A DNA stretch of 64,000 nt from Cocos nucifera (taxonomy: Eukaryota; Streptophyta; Magnoliopsida; Arecales; Arecaceae), in NCBI GenBank assembly GCA_006176705.1, contig QRFJ01001014.1, positions 248,001 to 312,000 on the forward strand. Direction: 5' to 3'. Position numbers and translations under genes: made by a program. This document shows positions 1 through 11,935 of the stretch, piece after piece. A model generated the notes under the pieces. The model was not told the origin of the DNA and searched no databases. It worked only from the letters and a program-made list of their open reading frames with translations. Each line of letters opens with the position of its first letter. Position 1 is the first letter of the stretch.

Positions 1-841
1 GTCCTTTGATTTCACTCTTGGTTCCTCTCTTTTCTCTTTTCTTTTGATGTGCAATGGAGTTTACTTAAATCTAAAAATGATTTCTCTCTTAATCCTATTT
101 AATCTTGCTTCTAAATTGATTCTTCATCTTTAAATATCCTTAGAGATGGTTGGAGAGTGAGTTCTAGCCATTGAAAGCTCTGAAATAGCCATTGGAGATA
201 AAAAATAATCATTGAAAAAGTTGCAGAAACTAGCCATTAAAGATTATCAAACTCTATCAAGCTGGCTCAGATTTGGCTTAGAGCTGGCTTGGCTAATAGA
301 ACTGGCTCAATTCTATCTAGAGCTGGCTCGAATTATAAGATAAAAAAAATTAGTTTTCTATCATCCTCAAAGAGCTGGCTCAGATCCAAATCAATCTGGC
401 TCGAGTAGCAGAATAGAAAAACATCCTTTTTGCCATCCTAAGAGAACTGGCTAAGATCAAAATAGAGCTGGCTCGACTGTGTGCCAAATTAAAGTATCAA
501 TCCTATTTCATACCAGAACTTACTCTATTCTTGGGTAGGTCAGCTCTAATTTTTTCAACTTTATTTTTCTTCATTGTTTGACCTTCCAAACTTAAATTTC
601 TTAATCTTAAATCTTCCAAATGATATTTATTTTTCCTCTTTCATTTTTCTTATGATGAGTCATCCAAATTTATGAAACCTTCTTCTTTTAAGTACTTTAG
701 CTTGACATCTTGAGAGCATTTCTTTCAAAGATAATTTCTTTCATGTGAGCATTTGAGAAATCCTATATTTAATCTTGAAACATATAATTAGTAAAATTTT
801 TATTCAATATTTTGTGATCATCAAAATCAATCACAGGATCA
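1..841 (-). repeat. D1 3' LTR (partial, runs off the left edge)
   Basis: This aligns base for base, with scattered differences, to 31121-31962. It ends in ...CAGGATCA, the inverted form of a TGATCCTG start on the minus strand. Positions 260-480 hold a cluster of GAGCTGGCTCG-type motifs (see findings). The first half of this LTR lies left of the window. Confidence 0.85.
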
Positions 842-2638
842 ATAATCTTTGCCTTTTTGATGATGACAAAACTTTGAGTATATGCACAATAAAAATAAAT
901 AATGTGTTTCAACGCATTTTGCCAATATGTATTATGAAGTACTAGATCAAATACATGAATGCACACTTCATGAATATTCTTAATTAGTCTTTAGTTTATT
1001 GCACATATTTTCTTCATATGCATATTTCATATACTTATTTTAAATTATTATCTCAATTCAAATCAATGAGTAGATTTCAAGCATCAAATTAATGAGCATC
1101 TTAAGAATTAATTCATTAAGCATATACTCAACATTCCTATTAATCTCTCTCTTTTTGATAGTATCAAAAAGCTTTTGAAAAGGATGAATAAAAATTATTA
1201 AAATTAATAATATATAAGAATATATCAAAATGAGAGATGTATCAAATTCAGAAAATCAATTCAAATGAATTGTCTCATCTTTGAAAACTTGTCTTTTGAT
1301 TCAAAATATACTTAAAATATTTTTTTTTCAAAAATTGGCTTGAATTCAAATATTAAAAGCTCTTCTTTTTTTGAATGAATATGACTTTTTAATCAGATTT
1401 TCAAATATGCACTTGTAAGCTTTAAGAGGAATAAAATTTTTCAAAAGATTTGAATATGAAATCAAGCATAGTATATACTTTAATATTCAATATTTTTTTC
1501 TTAAAAAATTTTAGTCAATTATGTTCAAAAAAGATATGCATCAAAAATATATCGAGCAAAATAAAATAAACAATATCAAGACAATAGATAGTTACATTTT
1601 CAAATTTATTGTTTTAAGTAGAAAGTACTTCAATATAAATAATTCATAAGAATTTTGCAATGCATATCAAAAATTTAGTATCAAATTCAAATTTTTAAAT
1701 GATTTTTAGATTAAGTTTAGAAATTTATTACTTAGAGTAAGAATATATTTTCAAATTTAGTTTAATTTCAACTAATTATCCAAAAACAAGATAGAGCAAC
1801 CAAATTATATAAATTAAATTGGATAATCATATGAAAGCTCCATTTAAGAAGATCATAAAGTAGTGGATTAAGAATTTAAGATCAAAATTTATTTGTTTCA
1901 ATGTAAATTGATCAAAATTTTCAATCAAATCAAGTTAGAAAATATCTCTCCTATTTTTCATACTTATAGCAAGATTAATTTACTTTTCAAATTTTTTCTC
2001 CTCTTTATTTTAAATCAAGCAAATTTAATACGAATTTAACCACTAAATTTAGATTTTCTAAATTTTAAAGATATTTTTAATTTTAAAGTTATTTTTAATT
2101 AAATAATTATTTCTTCTTTAATAATTTTTCTTCCTTACTTTATCAAATAAAACTATTTTAAAATTAAATAAAATTCAAAAATATAAGCATCAATTGAGTG
2201 AACTAAGAGTATTAATTAATCTAAATATCAATTAAGCATAGCATTCACTCAAGAAAATACCAAATTTTTCAAAAAAATATTTTTTATTAAATTCAAAGGA
2301 TATTTATAAAAGGATGTATATAATAAGAACAAATATCAAGAAGATCAAAAGAGTATGATAAGTAATTAAAAAAAATATTTTTATTTAAATTTAAATTTTT
2401 TTATCATAAAAATATGACTTAATTAAATTTAGAAAAAGTATGAAATTCTTTGAATTTATCTCAAATGGTATCACTTCAAGAGTATAGCTGTGCAAAATCA
2501 GATTTAAAATAAAGACAATCTTCTCTTTTTGCCAAAAGATAAATCAATCAAATACATAATAAATAGTAAGCTATTTGATACCAAATAATTAAAACTAAAG
2601 TTCTTTTTAAATATTTAATTTTAAAAATAAATGATAGT
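842..2638 (-). other. D1 3' non-coding region with polypurine-tract motifs
   Basis: About 1.8 kb of very AT-rich DNA with no credible coding potential on either strand. Read on the minus strand, the last bases before the LTR (about 848-880) contain TCATCATCAAAAAGGCAAAG, a typical Sirevirus polypurine tract. Two similar purine-rich motifs occur further in, near 1147-1175 (CTATCAAAAAGAGAGAGAT) and near 2520-2540. Sireviruses are known for such repeated polypurine tracts in the region before the 3' LTR. The region continues at 27701 beyond insertion A. Confidence 0.6.
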
Positions 2639-4306
2639 TGATAAGTACCATAAATTTACCAATAAAGCATGAATTTATCAATTAATTTATACTTATTTTT
2701 AAGAATTAATAAATAATTGATACATATTTTTAAGAAATTCATATTTTTATTAATTAAAAAAATTAATTAAAAAATAATAAAAATAAAAAATAAAAATAAA
2801 AAAAATAAAATTTTAATATTAATAGAAAGAACTTATTTTTTTGATCACAACGAAATAAGTTTCGAGCAAAATGGAGCTAAAACGAAAAAAATATAAATTT
2901 CTAAAGAAATAAAATAAAAAAATTAAATGAAAAAAATAACATACGGCTTAGCCGGCTTAAGCCGCCATGCCGCAGCAGCCGGCGCATCCAAACGTGCCGA
3001 GCCAAACCGACCAAGCTGGCGTGCCAAGCCAGCCACGCTAGTCGACTCAAGCCGCAGAAGCCACCAGTTGGTCCACGATCCAGATGTGGACCGCCAGCTC
3101 AGCAGACACCGACGAATCACGATGTGACACGTGGTGGACCTAGACCCTTAAAGGGTTCACAGAAAATCCATCACGGTCTATAGGATAAAAAGGTAATTTC
3201 GCATCAAAGCAATGAGTGCTGATTGGTTGCGGTGTATGGTGCAACCGGTCCACGCGGTCCATGGGAATAGTAATTGCACGATCGAATGGCTGCGGTAGCT
3301 TGCGGTCAAGATCAAACGGCTGTGGTTATTTCCAAATTTGATTCAGCTTTAGACTTCACACAAATCACCATCCAATGGTAGCGCTCGATCTAGGGGATGA
3401 TCCGACGGTCTAGAATGCTCTCGACGGTGATTAGGACTCCTGATGCACGATCAGTAGCCAGATTTCCTCCATCAACGTGTGATCGGACAGCCAAAATTTA
3501 ATTTGACCTGATCTGGGGTGATACACATTCGATTTTGATGATTTTTGGATCGTTGGATTCCTATTGATAGCCAGATTTTATCTAGAGTAGCAAAATTTAT
3601 CCAAGACTCCTTTTAATCCAATTTTTATTCAAATTTTTTTATATTTTAATGATTAAAGAGCTTTTTAGTCCCACATTGCTCAGAAGAAAACTTTCCAACC
3701 CTCCTAGCTCTATAAAAAGGATCCCAGGCCTCTAGAAATCGATATCTCTAATCAAGGTGAAGCTTTGGTACAGGGTGAAGCTAGGCTTTGGGTTAATGGC
3801 TACTTCGAGACAACTGGTGCTGAGAGAAAAAGCTGGACTTCTACACCATCTTTTCACCCATGTTGATCCAAGATCAGAGATCATGCTATTTTATTTTATT
3901 TTATTTTTTTTAAATTTCATATATTTAAATTTTAAAATTTTAATTAATAAAAATTTTATTATTATACTTTAATTTTAGTGTTTTATTATAATTTAATTTT
4001 TATATTTTAATTATTATTTTTATTTTCCTACAAGTAGATGCTAAGATCTAACTAGTAGATCTTGGTACCAAGTTTACTTTTCTATATAATTTAATTTTCA
4101 CCTTGCAATTTTAATTTCCGACTTCAAATTCTATTTCTAAATTTTTTCCTTTTTTTCAAAAAAAATTAAAGATTTTAAATATAAAAATACTATCTTTTCT
4201 GTAGATTCGACCCGACTCACTACTATCTACATATTTTTAATTATTTTAAAAAGTCAGATTAAACTGATAAATACGGTATCTTAATGACTACATCGCGTTC
4301 CTATCA
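2639..4306 (+). repeat. A 5' LTR
   Basis: 1668 bp, TGATAAG...CTATCA. It matches 26043-27700 along its whole length. It has an AT-rich first 290 bp, then a GC-richer part (about 2935-3600) with CCGGC and GCCAGC motifs, then a promoter-like end. A small overlapping pair of reading frames on both strands at 2923-3127 is a side effect of the GC-rich part and not a gene. Confidence 0.93.
3711..3719 (+). promoter_or_regulatory. TATA box of A 5' LTR
   Basis: TATAAAAAG follows an AGTCCCACATTGC motif at about 3667-3680, an arrangement seen in many plant LTR promoters. In the 3' LTR the same site reads TTACAAAAAG (27101-27110), so that copy of the promoter is damaged. Confidence 0.6.
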
Positions 4307-4312
4307 AGTTTT

Positions 4313-4330
4313 TGGTGCCATTACCGGAGA
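4313..4330 (+). promoter_or_regulatory. A primer binding site (tRNA-Asp type)
   Basis: TGGTGCCATTACCGGAGA lies six bases after the LTR end. It matches the TGGCGCCGTTGCCGGGGA site used by Athila and Tat elements except for C-to-T and G-to-A changes, as expected from decay of methylated cytosines. Confidence 0.8.
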
Positions 4331-5604
4331 ATGCACGGACATTAAATTTTTGATCTCTTTGATTTTTTTTATAAATAAATTATAAATAAAATTTTTATTT
4401 TCTTATAAATATTTCTTGCTAATTTTTTTTATTATTTTATAGAAAAAGAGATTAAAGAACAAAAAAAATTAGGAGTTTTGCTTGGTGAGATCAATCCTAA
4501 CCCTAGTTCTCTTTCCTTTTTATTTTATTTATTTATTTATTTTATTTTTAAATTAATTTTTTAAAAAATATTCATTTAAATCTAATTAAAAATCTCATAA
4601 CAAGATTAGAAATCCTAACCGCTTAGAGCATGCATTATATTAGTTTTATTTTTATTTTTTGGTGATTGCTGGAGACAAGGTAAGCCTTTCAGAATTCAAT
4701 TAGTTGCATGCATCTAGTTTAAATTGCATAGAACCCTTTAATTAAAATTTTTTTATACATTTTCACATTAAACCAAATTAAGGGCAACACCTAATTAAAT
4801 AAGATAAGGTGGAGATTTGATCATCCTTCCTTGGCCCACAAATAACCAACCAGCATCCTACATTGACCTAAGCCTTTAATTTTAAAATCAATTAGACATC
4901 AACCCTAGGAACTTGAGCTCAATAGGATAAGAAATCCTAAGAGTTGAATCAGATTAGGATTAGTCAATTTGACTGATGTCTAGGAAAGTGGTTCAGGGAC
5001 GACTGGGCCCGAAGAAAGGTGGTTTCTAATTGGTTCCGTTAGCTTATCTGGTCAAGCACAATTGGTGTCTAAGGCAAGCAACGGAGGGACTCCCACGGAT
5101 CTTACACTTACCTGACTAGTTGATTGGCTGATCTTACACTTGGAGGGCTTGAAGGTGACCTTGGCAGTTAGGAGCTGTCTAGATCTAGGATAACCATGTC
5201 AGGATTGATTGATCAACTTGATTACTAACCAACATCAAACCTATTTAAATCTAATTCTTTTATCTCTTCTTAGTTCTAGGACTCTTTAGGACCTCTTCTT
5301 TAGAACTCTTCTTTCTTTCTTCTTCAAAAATAAAATAAAATAAAATAAAATAAAAATTAGATTAAACTAACTAAAAAATATATTTAAAATAATAATTAAA
5401 TTAAATTAAAAATAATAATTAAAATAATAATTTTTAAAAATAATAATAAAAATAATTAAAAAAATATAAAAAAAATTCTAAAATTTTTTTGAACCACACG
5501 TTAGGGTTGCATTAGTGCATGCACGGTAGAAAATCGCTTTACCTGATCTAGTTGAACCCAATCATAAAATTAAAAGGTTGAATTGTATTAAATCTGATAA
5601 CCAA
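4331..5604 (+). other. A untranslated leader
   Basis: About 1.27 kb without a credible gene. It is AT-rich at both ends; 5325-5470 is built of AAAAT/AAT microsatellite-like runs. The middle (4974-5170) holds a module shared with Copia elements B and C: a GTCTAGGAAAGTGGTT box, then TTGGTGTCTAAGGCAAG at 5062 and CACTTACCTG at 5105. Its role is unknown; packaging, dimerisation or splicing are possibilities. Confidence 0.6.
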
Positions 5605-6380
5605 ATGGCTGAAAATTTTAGAGAACCACCTAAGCAGATGAAGGAATACTTTATTTCTTCCACCTATAATCCATCGACTTGTATCTAATTACCTAAAATT
5701 CATGCTACCCACTATGAGATCAAGCCGACCACAATCCAGATGCTCCCATCTTTCTATGGGAACACCAATGAAGACTCTTATAAATATCTGGATGAATTCT
5801 TAAAAATCTGCTCTACGATGAGAATTCAAAATTTAACTAATGATGCCCTTAGACTAATTTTATTTTTCTTATCATTAAAAGATAAAGCCAAGTACTGGCT
5901 TGGCACAATAGGGAGACCAATTAAAACTTGGGCTGACTTGCAAAGTAAATTTCTTAAAAAAATTTATCCCATAGGTCGAACCAATACTATGAGGCGAGCT
6001 ATCACTGGATTTGCTCAGCTTTCAGGAGAGCAGATTCATGAGTCATGGATAGACTTAAGGAACTTCTTAGAAAATGCCCACACCATGGTCTATCTAAGTG
6101 GCAAATAGTTCAAGCTTTCTATGAGGGTTTAGGAAACCAATACAGATAGATAGTAGATGCATTCTATGGAGGTGCATTCATGAACAAGAGTGAGGATGAA
6201 GCCTATACCTTATTTAAAATCCTGAGTGAAAACTCAATTAACCATGCTTTGTTATCTTTCTACCAAATCTAGGTAGGGACTATGAATTTAAACATCTAAA
6301 ATCTAGTCCTAAGACTGATTTAAATTTGATAAATAAAGTAAACTTTCTTGCTCAAAAATTAGATCAAGTCCTAACCCTAG
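5605..6380 (+). pseudogene. gag: A gag, N-terminal part (Athila-type), interrupted by B1
   Basis: The start codon at 5605 opens a frame that reaches the conserved Gag capsid-like segment. A stop follows after about 27 codons, and the frame resumes to 6108. The segment contains a LPSFYGN...EDSYKYLDEF opening, an LFFLSLKDKAKYWL core and a FLKKIYP...FAQLSGEQIHESW stretch, the signature of retrotransposon gag in Athila elements. Past 6108 the match continues in another frame, with a stop near 6150, up to a DQVLTL segment at 6364-6380, where B1 is inserted. The rest of gag resumes at 23526. Gag would form the particle shell. Confidence 0.85.
6376..6380 (+). repeat. Target-site duplication of B1, left copy (CCTAG)
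   Basis: CCTAG at 6376-6380 is repeated exactly at 23521-23525, immediately after the 3' LTR of B1. A five-base duplication is standard for LTR retrotransposons and fixes the ends of B1. Confidence 0.92.
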
Positions 6381-8672
6381 TGTTAGATATGTGTGCCCTA
6401 GAAGCTAGAATTGGCTGACACTAGAAATACACTTCTAAGGATAAAATTATAATTTTGACTATAAATAATCAAATGGATTATTTTCTATCACATATGTGTA
6501 TTTAGTGTCTGTGATACATCCTTTGAGTTAATGGTAATGATAATTTTTATTTTCAAGAGTTGAAAATTTAAGACAAGAATTTTCATTATTAACTCATAAA
6601 ATGCTCCTGACCGTAGGATCATCATGAGGATGGTGATTGATCCGGAAGGTTAGGTGTACAATCGCTTCTTTTAGTAGATGAGTCTTGAAGTCTATGGTGT
6701 AGAGACACCGGAGCGAGAGTACAGGTACTCGTTAGAGAACGAGGGCACTGAGCGTGACCACCTCGAGTAGTCATAAGGAAGTCTACCTTCTCGTCGAATG
6801 ACTAACTCGATGCTGCAGTGGTGTGTCTGGTTCTTTGACCTGAGGTGCATCGGCAATAGTTCACCTTGAGGGTGTTATAGTTTGACTACACCATGACTCG
6901 ATCTCCTAGCCATTCGAAATCCTGAGGTGTATGTTGGCTATAGCATGTTCATTGTAGGAATTGGATTGCACCAAGATGGAATCTATCTACCTCGGTGGAT
7001 GAGGAGCAGCCCTATGATGATCATGAGAATCAAGTCCATAAGCCCATGGCCATGGCAGAGAGTGAAATAATAGAAAGAGTTTCTATTAAGGTTTTCACAT
7101 CGGACTTGAATCGAATGATTAAATCATATGATAGAAATTAGGGTTTGACGAGTTCACCTTAACCCTAATCTGATCGGAGGCTCAAGATAGAAGAACTTAA
7201 TCACACAAGTAGCTGCACCAAGAGGTTCATTTTCAGTTTTGATGGATTGCCACCATATACTGCTAGGTGTCACTGGTGGATTTTGGGAGCAATTAGAATG
7301 ATTTAGATGATCGATCATTCTAAGTTGTCTGAATCAGAAGAGTTCTGATCCATCGAAAGGAGTTTCGATGATGTCGATGATGGAGATCATGACATATCCC
7401 ATTACCATACAGAACTGAACCTAACTAGATCACACAAACAAGGGTTTGGATCTGGATATCATCAATTGGACTAACCCAGTTCAATTGATTTGAATAAGAT
7501 TCAATTAGGTTCAAGAAAATCATGCTAGCACACGATTGAGCCTAACATTCTCTTTTTTCTATCATTAAAAGTTATCTCGACTGAGCCAAATGAGTTTGTG
7601 CTCACTCAGGTATCTTTACCTGGTCTGACTGGAGCTTGTCCAAGTTAGAAAAGGATTGTCTTAATTTATGAGATAAATTTGAGACAACACCTGCCATTTT
7701 TCATCATCTGCTAATTCTTGTACTTTGATTTGGTCAAACATTGACCTTTGACCCTTGGACATCTGCCCATGTGTCATGCACTTATTGGAGAGCAGATAGG
7801 GGCTTGTCCCCTCTCTAAAAATTGGAAAGAAGGGGGTGCATGCCTAGGATGGCGTGCACCCATGGATAGGGATGCTGGAGTTCCATATGGATGGGACTCC
7901 AGGTTGCTTCTTGATTTCTACTTAGGTGGCCCTTGGGTATCTACTTTGACCAGTCTTAGGTGCCATCTAAGAATGAACCTATAGATCTCTCATCTAATTG
8001 GATAAGGTGATGTCATCCTACCAATCAAATTTAGATCTGATTGCATGAAGCAACGTGATTGGTCGGGGTGATGCAGCACTGCATGGCGCAGCAGAGTCTA
8101 TAAAAAGACCCTGTCTGCGCCCACTTTTGAGAACCCCTCTTCCAAGCCATGCCCCAAGGCTGCCCCTCTCCCTTCTCCATGCCACCATCTGGCCCTCTCT
8201 CTCCTCTCCATGCCCAAGGAAGTTGGGCCTTCAGATTAGTGCGAGTCAGGCAAGAAAAGGCTGACGAAAAAGGAAGAAGGCAGCACTGCTGCAGAGACGA
8301 CTGGTGATCTTCAGAAGGTGTTTTGAAGATCCTCCAAATCAGATCCAGATCTGATTTTTGGAGAAAAAAAAGAGAAAGAGAAGATCTCCAGATCCAACTT
8401 GAGTGGATCCCGGTAGAGGCCAGGCGCTTGCATGGCTAGATCCAGAACCTTAGAGCTTCCACAGGATCGTCAACGGATAATCAGATTACCCAAGATCAAG
8501 GTAAAAATTAATTCAGAATTAATTTAGTTTTATTTTCTTAATTATCAATTTATAAATTAGATTTGAAAAAGTGTCAGATCTGATCTAGATCTGAGAGAAA
8601 ATTTTTGAAATATGCCTCTCGATCTAATCAGATCTGAACGAACCTGATCTAGAAAATTTGGAATTCCCTTCA
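6381..8672 (+). repeat. B1 5' LTR
   Basis: 2292 bp from TGTTAGATATGTG to ...CCCTTCA. It matches 21234-23520 throughout with few differences, and also 11936-14167 and 17452-18641 (B2). The end portion (8330-8672) is rich in AGATCTGATC palindromes. Confidence 0.93.
8099..8107 (+). promoter_or_regulatory. TATA box of B1 5' LTR
   Basis: TATAAAAAG in the context AGTCTATAAAAAGACCCTG. The same site is intact in the 3' LTR at 22945-22953. A CT-rich stretch follows, so transcription probably starts near 8130. Confidence 0.6.
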
Positions 8673-8674
8673 AT

Positions 8675-8690
8675 TGGTATCAAAGCCAGG
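8675..8690 (+). promoter_or_regulatory. B1 primer binding site (initiator tRNA-Met type)
   Basis: TGGTATCAAAGCCAGG begins two bases after the LTR. It differs by one base from the common Copia site TGGTATCAGAGCCA, which B2 retains at 14169-14184. Confidence 0.85.
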
Positions 8691-10549
8691 TTCTTATAAT
8701 TTTTTTTAGATCTGATTTAATCTGATTAATTAGTGATTTTAGATATCATATAAGATGTGATTAGATATAAAATTAGTAAATTAAAAAATTAAAATAAATT
8801 AATTTAGATCTAATATGTATGAGATACATAACTAGACTAGGAATAGAATTATTCTATGTGTAGTCTAGTTTGATCATAATTTTTGTTTGATTAAAAGTGA
8901 TTTTTAGATCTATTTATTTTTTATTTTTTGATATTATAAATATTATAATCAGATCTAAAAATAAAAAATAAAATAAAATTATTTATTCATATGAGATATG
9001 ATAGTTGCATGTTTAGACTAGTTGTAGAATAGTTCTACAAATAGGTCTAGATTAAATTTTATTTGATATGATCAAATTTAAATTTAATTTTTTAGATGAT
9101 TATGAGATAATTTAGATCTAAAAAATATGCATGCATGATATATGTGATATATACAAAATATGTTTTAATTAGATCTATTTTTATATGAGATATATGCTTA
9201 GATCTAATTAGTTTTTGTAGATTAGTTGTTTTTCTGATTAAGGCGTTCCCCTTGGCCGTCCGGTCATAAGAATAAAGTAGGGCTTAAAGACCCTCTCCTT
9301 CCATTCGATGGGGTGTTCTTATGATGTGTAGGGGTGCTGCGTGTTCGTCCTTAATCAAAAATTAAAAACTTACTTTCTGCAAAACCCTAGATCCTGAAAC
9401 CCTAGGATCTTATTTACATATTTTGTTTAAGAACCCTAACTTAATTAAGAATTAAGTTTATGAAATATCAATTAGGTCTAAAATTGAAGAATTTTAGATC
9501 TAAGACATATTCATAAATCTGGGTTCAAACTTGGGTAGCTCAATTAGGTCTAGCGGTTGATCAAACCGAATCAAGAGTTGGTTAGATGGGATCAACAATG
9601 CTTAAATTGACCAGCCTAATAGGATTAAGTCTGGGTCAAGATCGAGTCACATGAGTGATCGATCAAGCTTAAGACCTAATTAGGCTCAGTGGTTAGAGTC
9701 TGGATTGTAGGCTAACCCAATTGGTTCTGGCTCAATAATTTGGTGTCTAAGGTAAGTTTGGCAGATACGACCGACTGATTTTTAATTGGGAGCTACTCGA
9801 CTCGAATGCATTCTTGTCGAGTTAATGGCATATCCCTTCCACCGGTCTCACTTACCTGGCCATGTTTGTTGACTCAGTTCTGATCTGAGGTGGTCAATAA
9901 TCCGAGCTAACCCATGCCACTAGGTTAGTCATAATTGTTATGACTATGTCAAGTCTAGTTTAATGAGACCTAAATCAAATCTTCCTAAGAAAAGATTAAG
10001 TCTAAGGTCTTCCACCATTGTAGATGTGCGGGCCCTTTTCGAGGTTGATTGTTCTCGACTTGGATTACAGTGGCTCAGTTGCACTGGGAAAGACGCAACC
10101 ATGTCTATTAGGCATTGGATGCTATGGGCTGGAGGATGAATTGGGCTCAATATTTTGGATACGGTGAGAGACTCAATTAGGAATCCAATCTGTGCAAATG
10201 GTGGGTCTGACTTAACTAAGGAGTGGATCAATATTTCGGACACGGTGAGATTCATGAATTAGAGACCAAGTTTGGGTGCACCATGATTAGAGAATCATTG
10301 AACAAGAGTTGTTCACTCATTGGCTAACCCATCACCAATAACTATTAGGTGAGGTGATGAGTCAGTTGGTGGGACCGCACCACCCACTAGAAATCATTAA
10401 TCATGGAGATTTTCGCATCTCTACAGAAGGGAGTGTAGGGATCCAAAAAAATAGTGGAGAGCTAATTTATTTAAAAATAAAATTTTTAAATAAATTGGTT
10501 AAGTCTTAATTACAATATCTAACTAGAAACTTTGACTCTCTATAGAAAA
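8691..10549 (+). other. B1 untranslated leader
   Basis: About 1.86 kb with no gene. Features seen: a nested inverted repeat at 9235-9357; the shared leader module TTGGTGTCTAAGGTAAG at 9740 with CACTTACCTG at 9849-9858; and a ~700-bp CG-poor stretch up to gag. The same leader, with many small deletions, follows the primer site of B2 (14185-15975). A short open frame at 9944-10255 on the minus strand is a chance frame in this leader. Confidence 0.6.
9235..9357 (+). promoter_or_regulatory. Nested stem-loop in the B leader
   Basis: TGATTAAGG (9235-9243) pairs perfectly with CCTTAATCA (9349-9357). Inside it CCCCT (9248-9252) can pair with AGGGG (9330-9334), and TCATAAGAA (9264-9272) pairs with TTCTTATGA (9316-9324). 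An AGGG...CCCT hairpin lies in the centre. The outer stem and the 9-bp inner stem are also intact in B2 (about 14732-14852), although the sequence around them differs there. A packaging or dimerisation signal is a guess. Confidence 0.55.
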
Positions 10550-11330
10550 ATGTCTGCATCCAATCCACCAGCACGAATCCTGGACACCCATAGACTGACT
10601 GGACCAAATTATAAAGATTGGCTCTGGAACTTCAAAATTATTTTGGATTCTAAGAAGTTAACTCATGTATTGGACCAGGAATCCTCCCACCTTACCAGCT
10701 CGTCCATCTGCTGAACAGAGAGCGTCTCTGGATAAGTGGACTGACGAAGATAATAAGGCCAGATACTACATGTTGGGCTCGATGTCTGATGAGCTTCAGC
10801 GCCAACATGAAGATATCAGGACTGCTCGCCAAATGTTGGCTCACCTACAGGAGATGTTTGGTGAACAGAGTCGCGCAGCCAAGTATCAAGTCACTAAATG
10901 ACTGTTCAAGGCTAAGATGCGCGATGGGCAGTCAGTCCAAGATCATTGTCTGATGATGATCAAGGACTTGGAAGAGCTTGAGAAGCTCGGAGTGAGGTTG
11001 GACTTGGATCTGCAGAATGATATAATTCTGCAATCCTTGACTGATGCATATGGGCAGTTCATCATGAACTACCATATGCATAAACTTCAAAACTTCCTTG
11101 GCCGAACTTATGAACATGCTGGTTACCGCTGAGCTTTCCATGAAAGGTTCTAAAGGCTCAGTGCTTGCTATGGAACAGGACTTCTTCCAAGAGAAAGTCT
11201 TTTGGAAAGAAGAAGAAGTCTGTGAAAAAGCAGAAGGTGGAAGGAGGAAAGAAGAAAAAGGCAGAGCTGAAGAAGAAGGCCGCTGATAAAGGAAAGTATT
11301 TTCATTGCAACAATGATGGCCACTAGGAAG
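10550..11330 (+). pseudogene. gag: B1 gag (Copia, UBN2-type), broken
   Basis: Translation from 10550 gives a Copia Gag with the LTGPNYKDW motif near the N-terminus, a KARYYMLGSM segment, an ARQMLAHLQEMFGE segment and a lysine-rich tail leading to a zinc knuckle. Damage: an extra base near 10682 shifts the frame, a TGA sits at about 10902 where the family has CGA, another shift falls near 11085, and a TAG sits beside the zinc knuckle at about 11320. The first knuckle cysteine is read as tyrosine (YFHCNNDGH). Gag would package the element RNA. Confidence 0.88.
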
Positions 11331-11935
11331 CAAAACTGCCCTACTTACCTGGCCACCCTAAAGAAGAAGGAGGCAGGTCCTTCTGGAGGTATGCTCGTTA
11401 TTGAGTCTAACCTTATGATTTCTTCTGCATCCAGTTGGGTGCTTGACTCTGGTTCTAGTGCTCACTTGTGCACTTCTATGCAGGGTCTTGAGGATAGCAG
11501 GAGGCTGAGGGATGGTGAGATGATCCTATGCATCGAAAATGGAGCAAGAGTTGCTGCCGTGGCCGTGGAAACATACCCTCTTCGACTACCATCTGGTTTA
11601 GACTTAGTATTAAAAGACTGTTATTATGTGCCTGCAGCAAGCAGAAATTTGATTTCTATTTCTTGCCTTGCATTAGAAGGCTATGTAATTAGTTTTCTTA
11701 AGGACCATTGTAACATTCTTTATGAAAGAAATAAAATTGCAAATGGTTTCCTTATTAACGATCTTTATCAGTTACATGTTGATGTATCTATTTTTAACTT
11801 TGAGCAAAATGTGAATGCCATAAAATCAAAACGTCCTAGGGATAGTCCTAATGATAGGTATCTATGGCACCTAAGATTAGGTCATATAGCAGAACGATTA
11901 GGTTAACAAATTGAAGAAAACTAGGTATATGATCC
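11313..11935 (+). pseudogene. pol: B1 protease and GAG-pre-integrase region
   Basis: An open frame to 11906 carries the aspartic protease motif WVLDSGSSAH (active-site Asp in DSG), followed by CYYVPAASRNLISIS and the GAG-pre-integrase histidine motif LWHLRLGHI. The frame stops at 11906, and at 11935 the gene is cut by B2. The integrase zinc cysteines (CEFC) continue at 18660. The frame is clean here, in contrast to the matching part of B2. Confidence 0.88.

Noticed and set aside
2923..3127. Overlapping open frames on both strands
   Set aside because: They lie in the GC-richer part of the A 5' LTR, and I saw no protein-family motif in either frame.
8675..8690. tRNA-like sequence
   Set aside because: Only the complement of the tRNA 3' end is present, i.e. 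a primer binding site; no cloverleaf.
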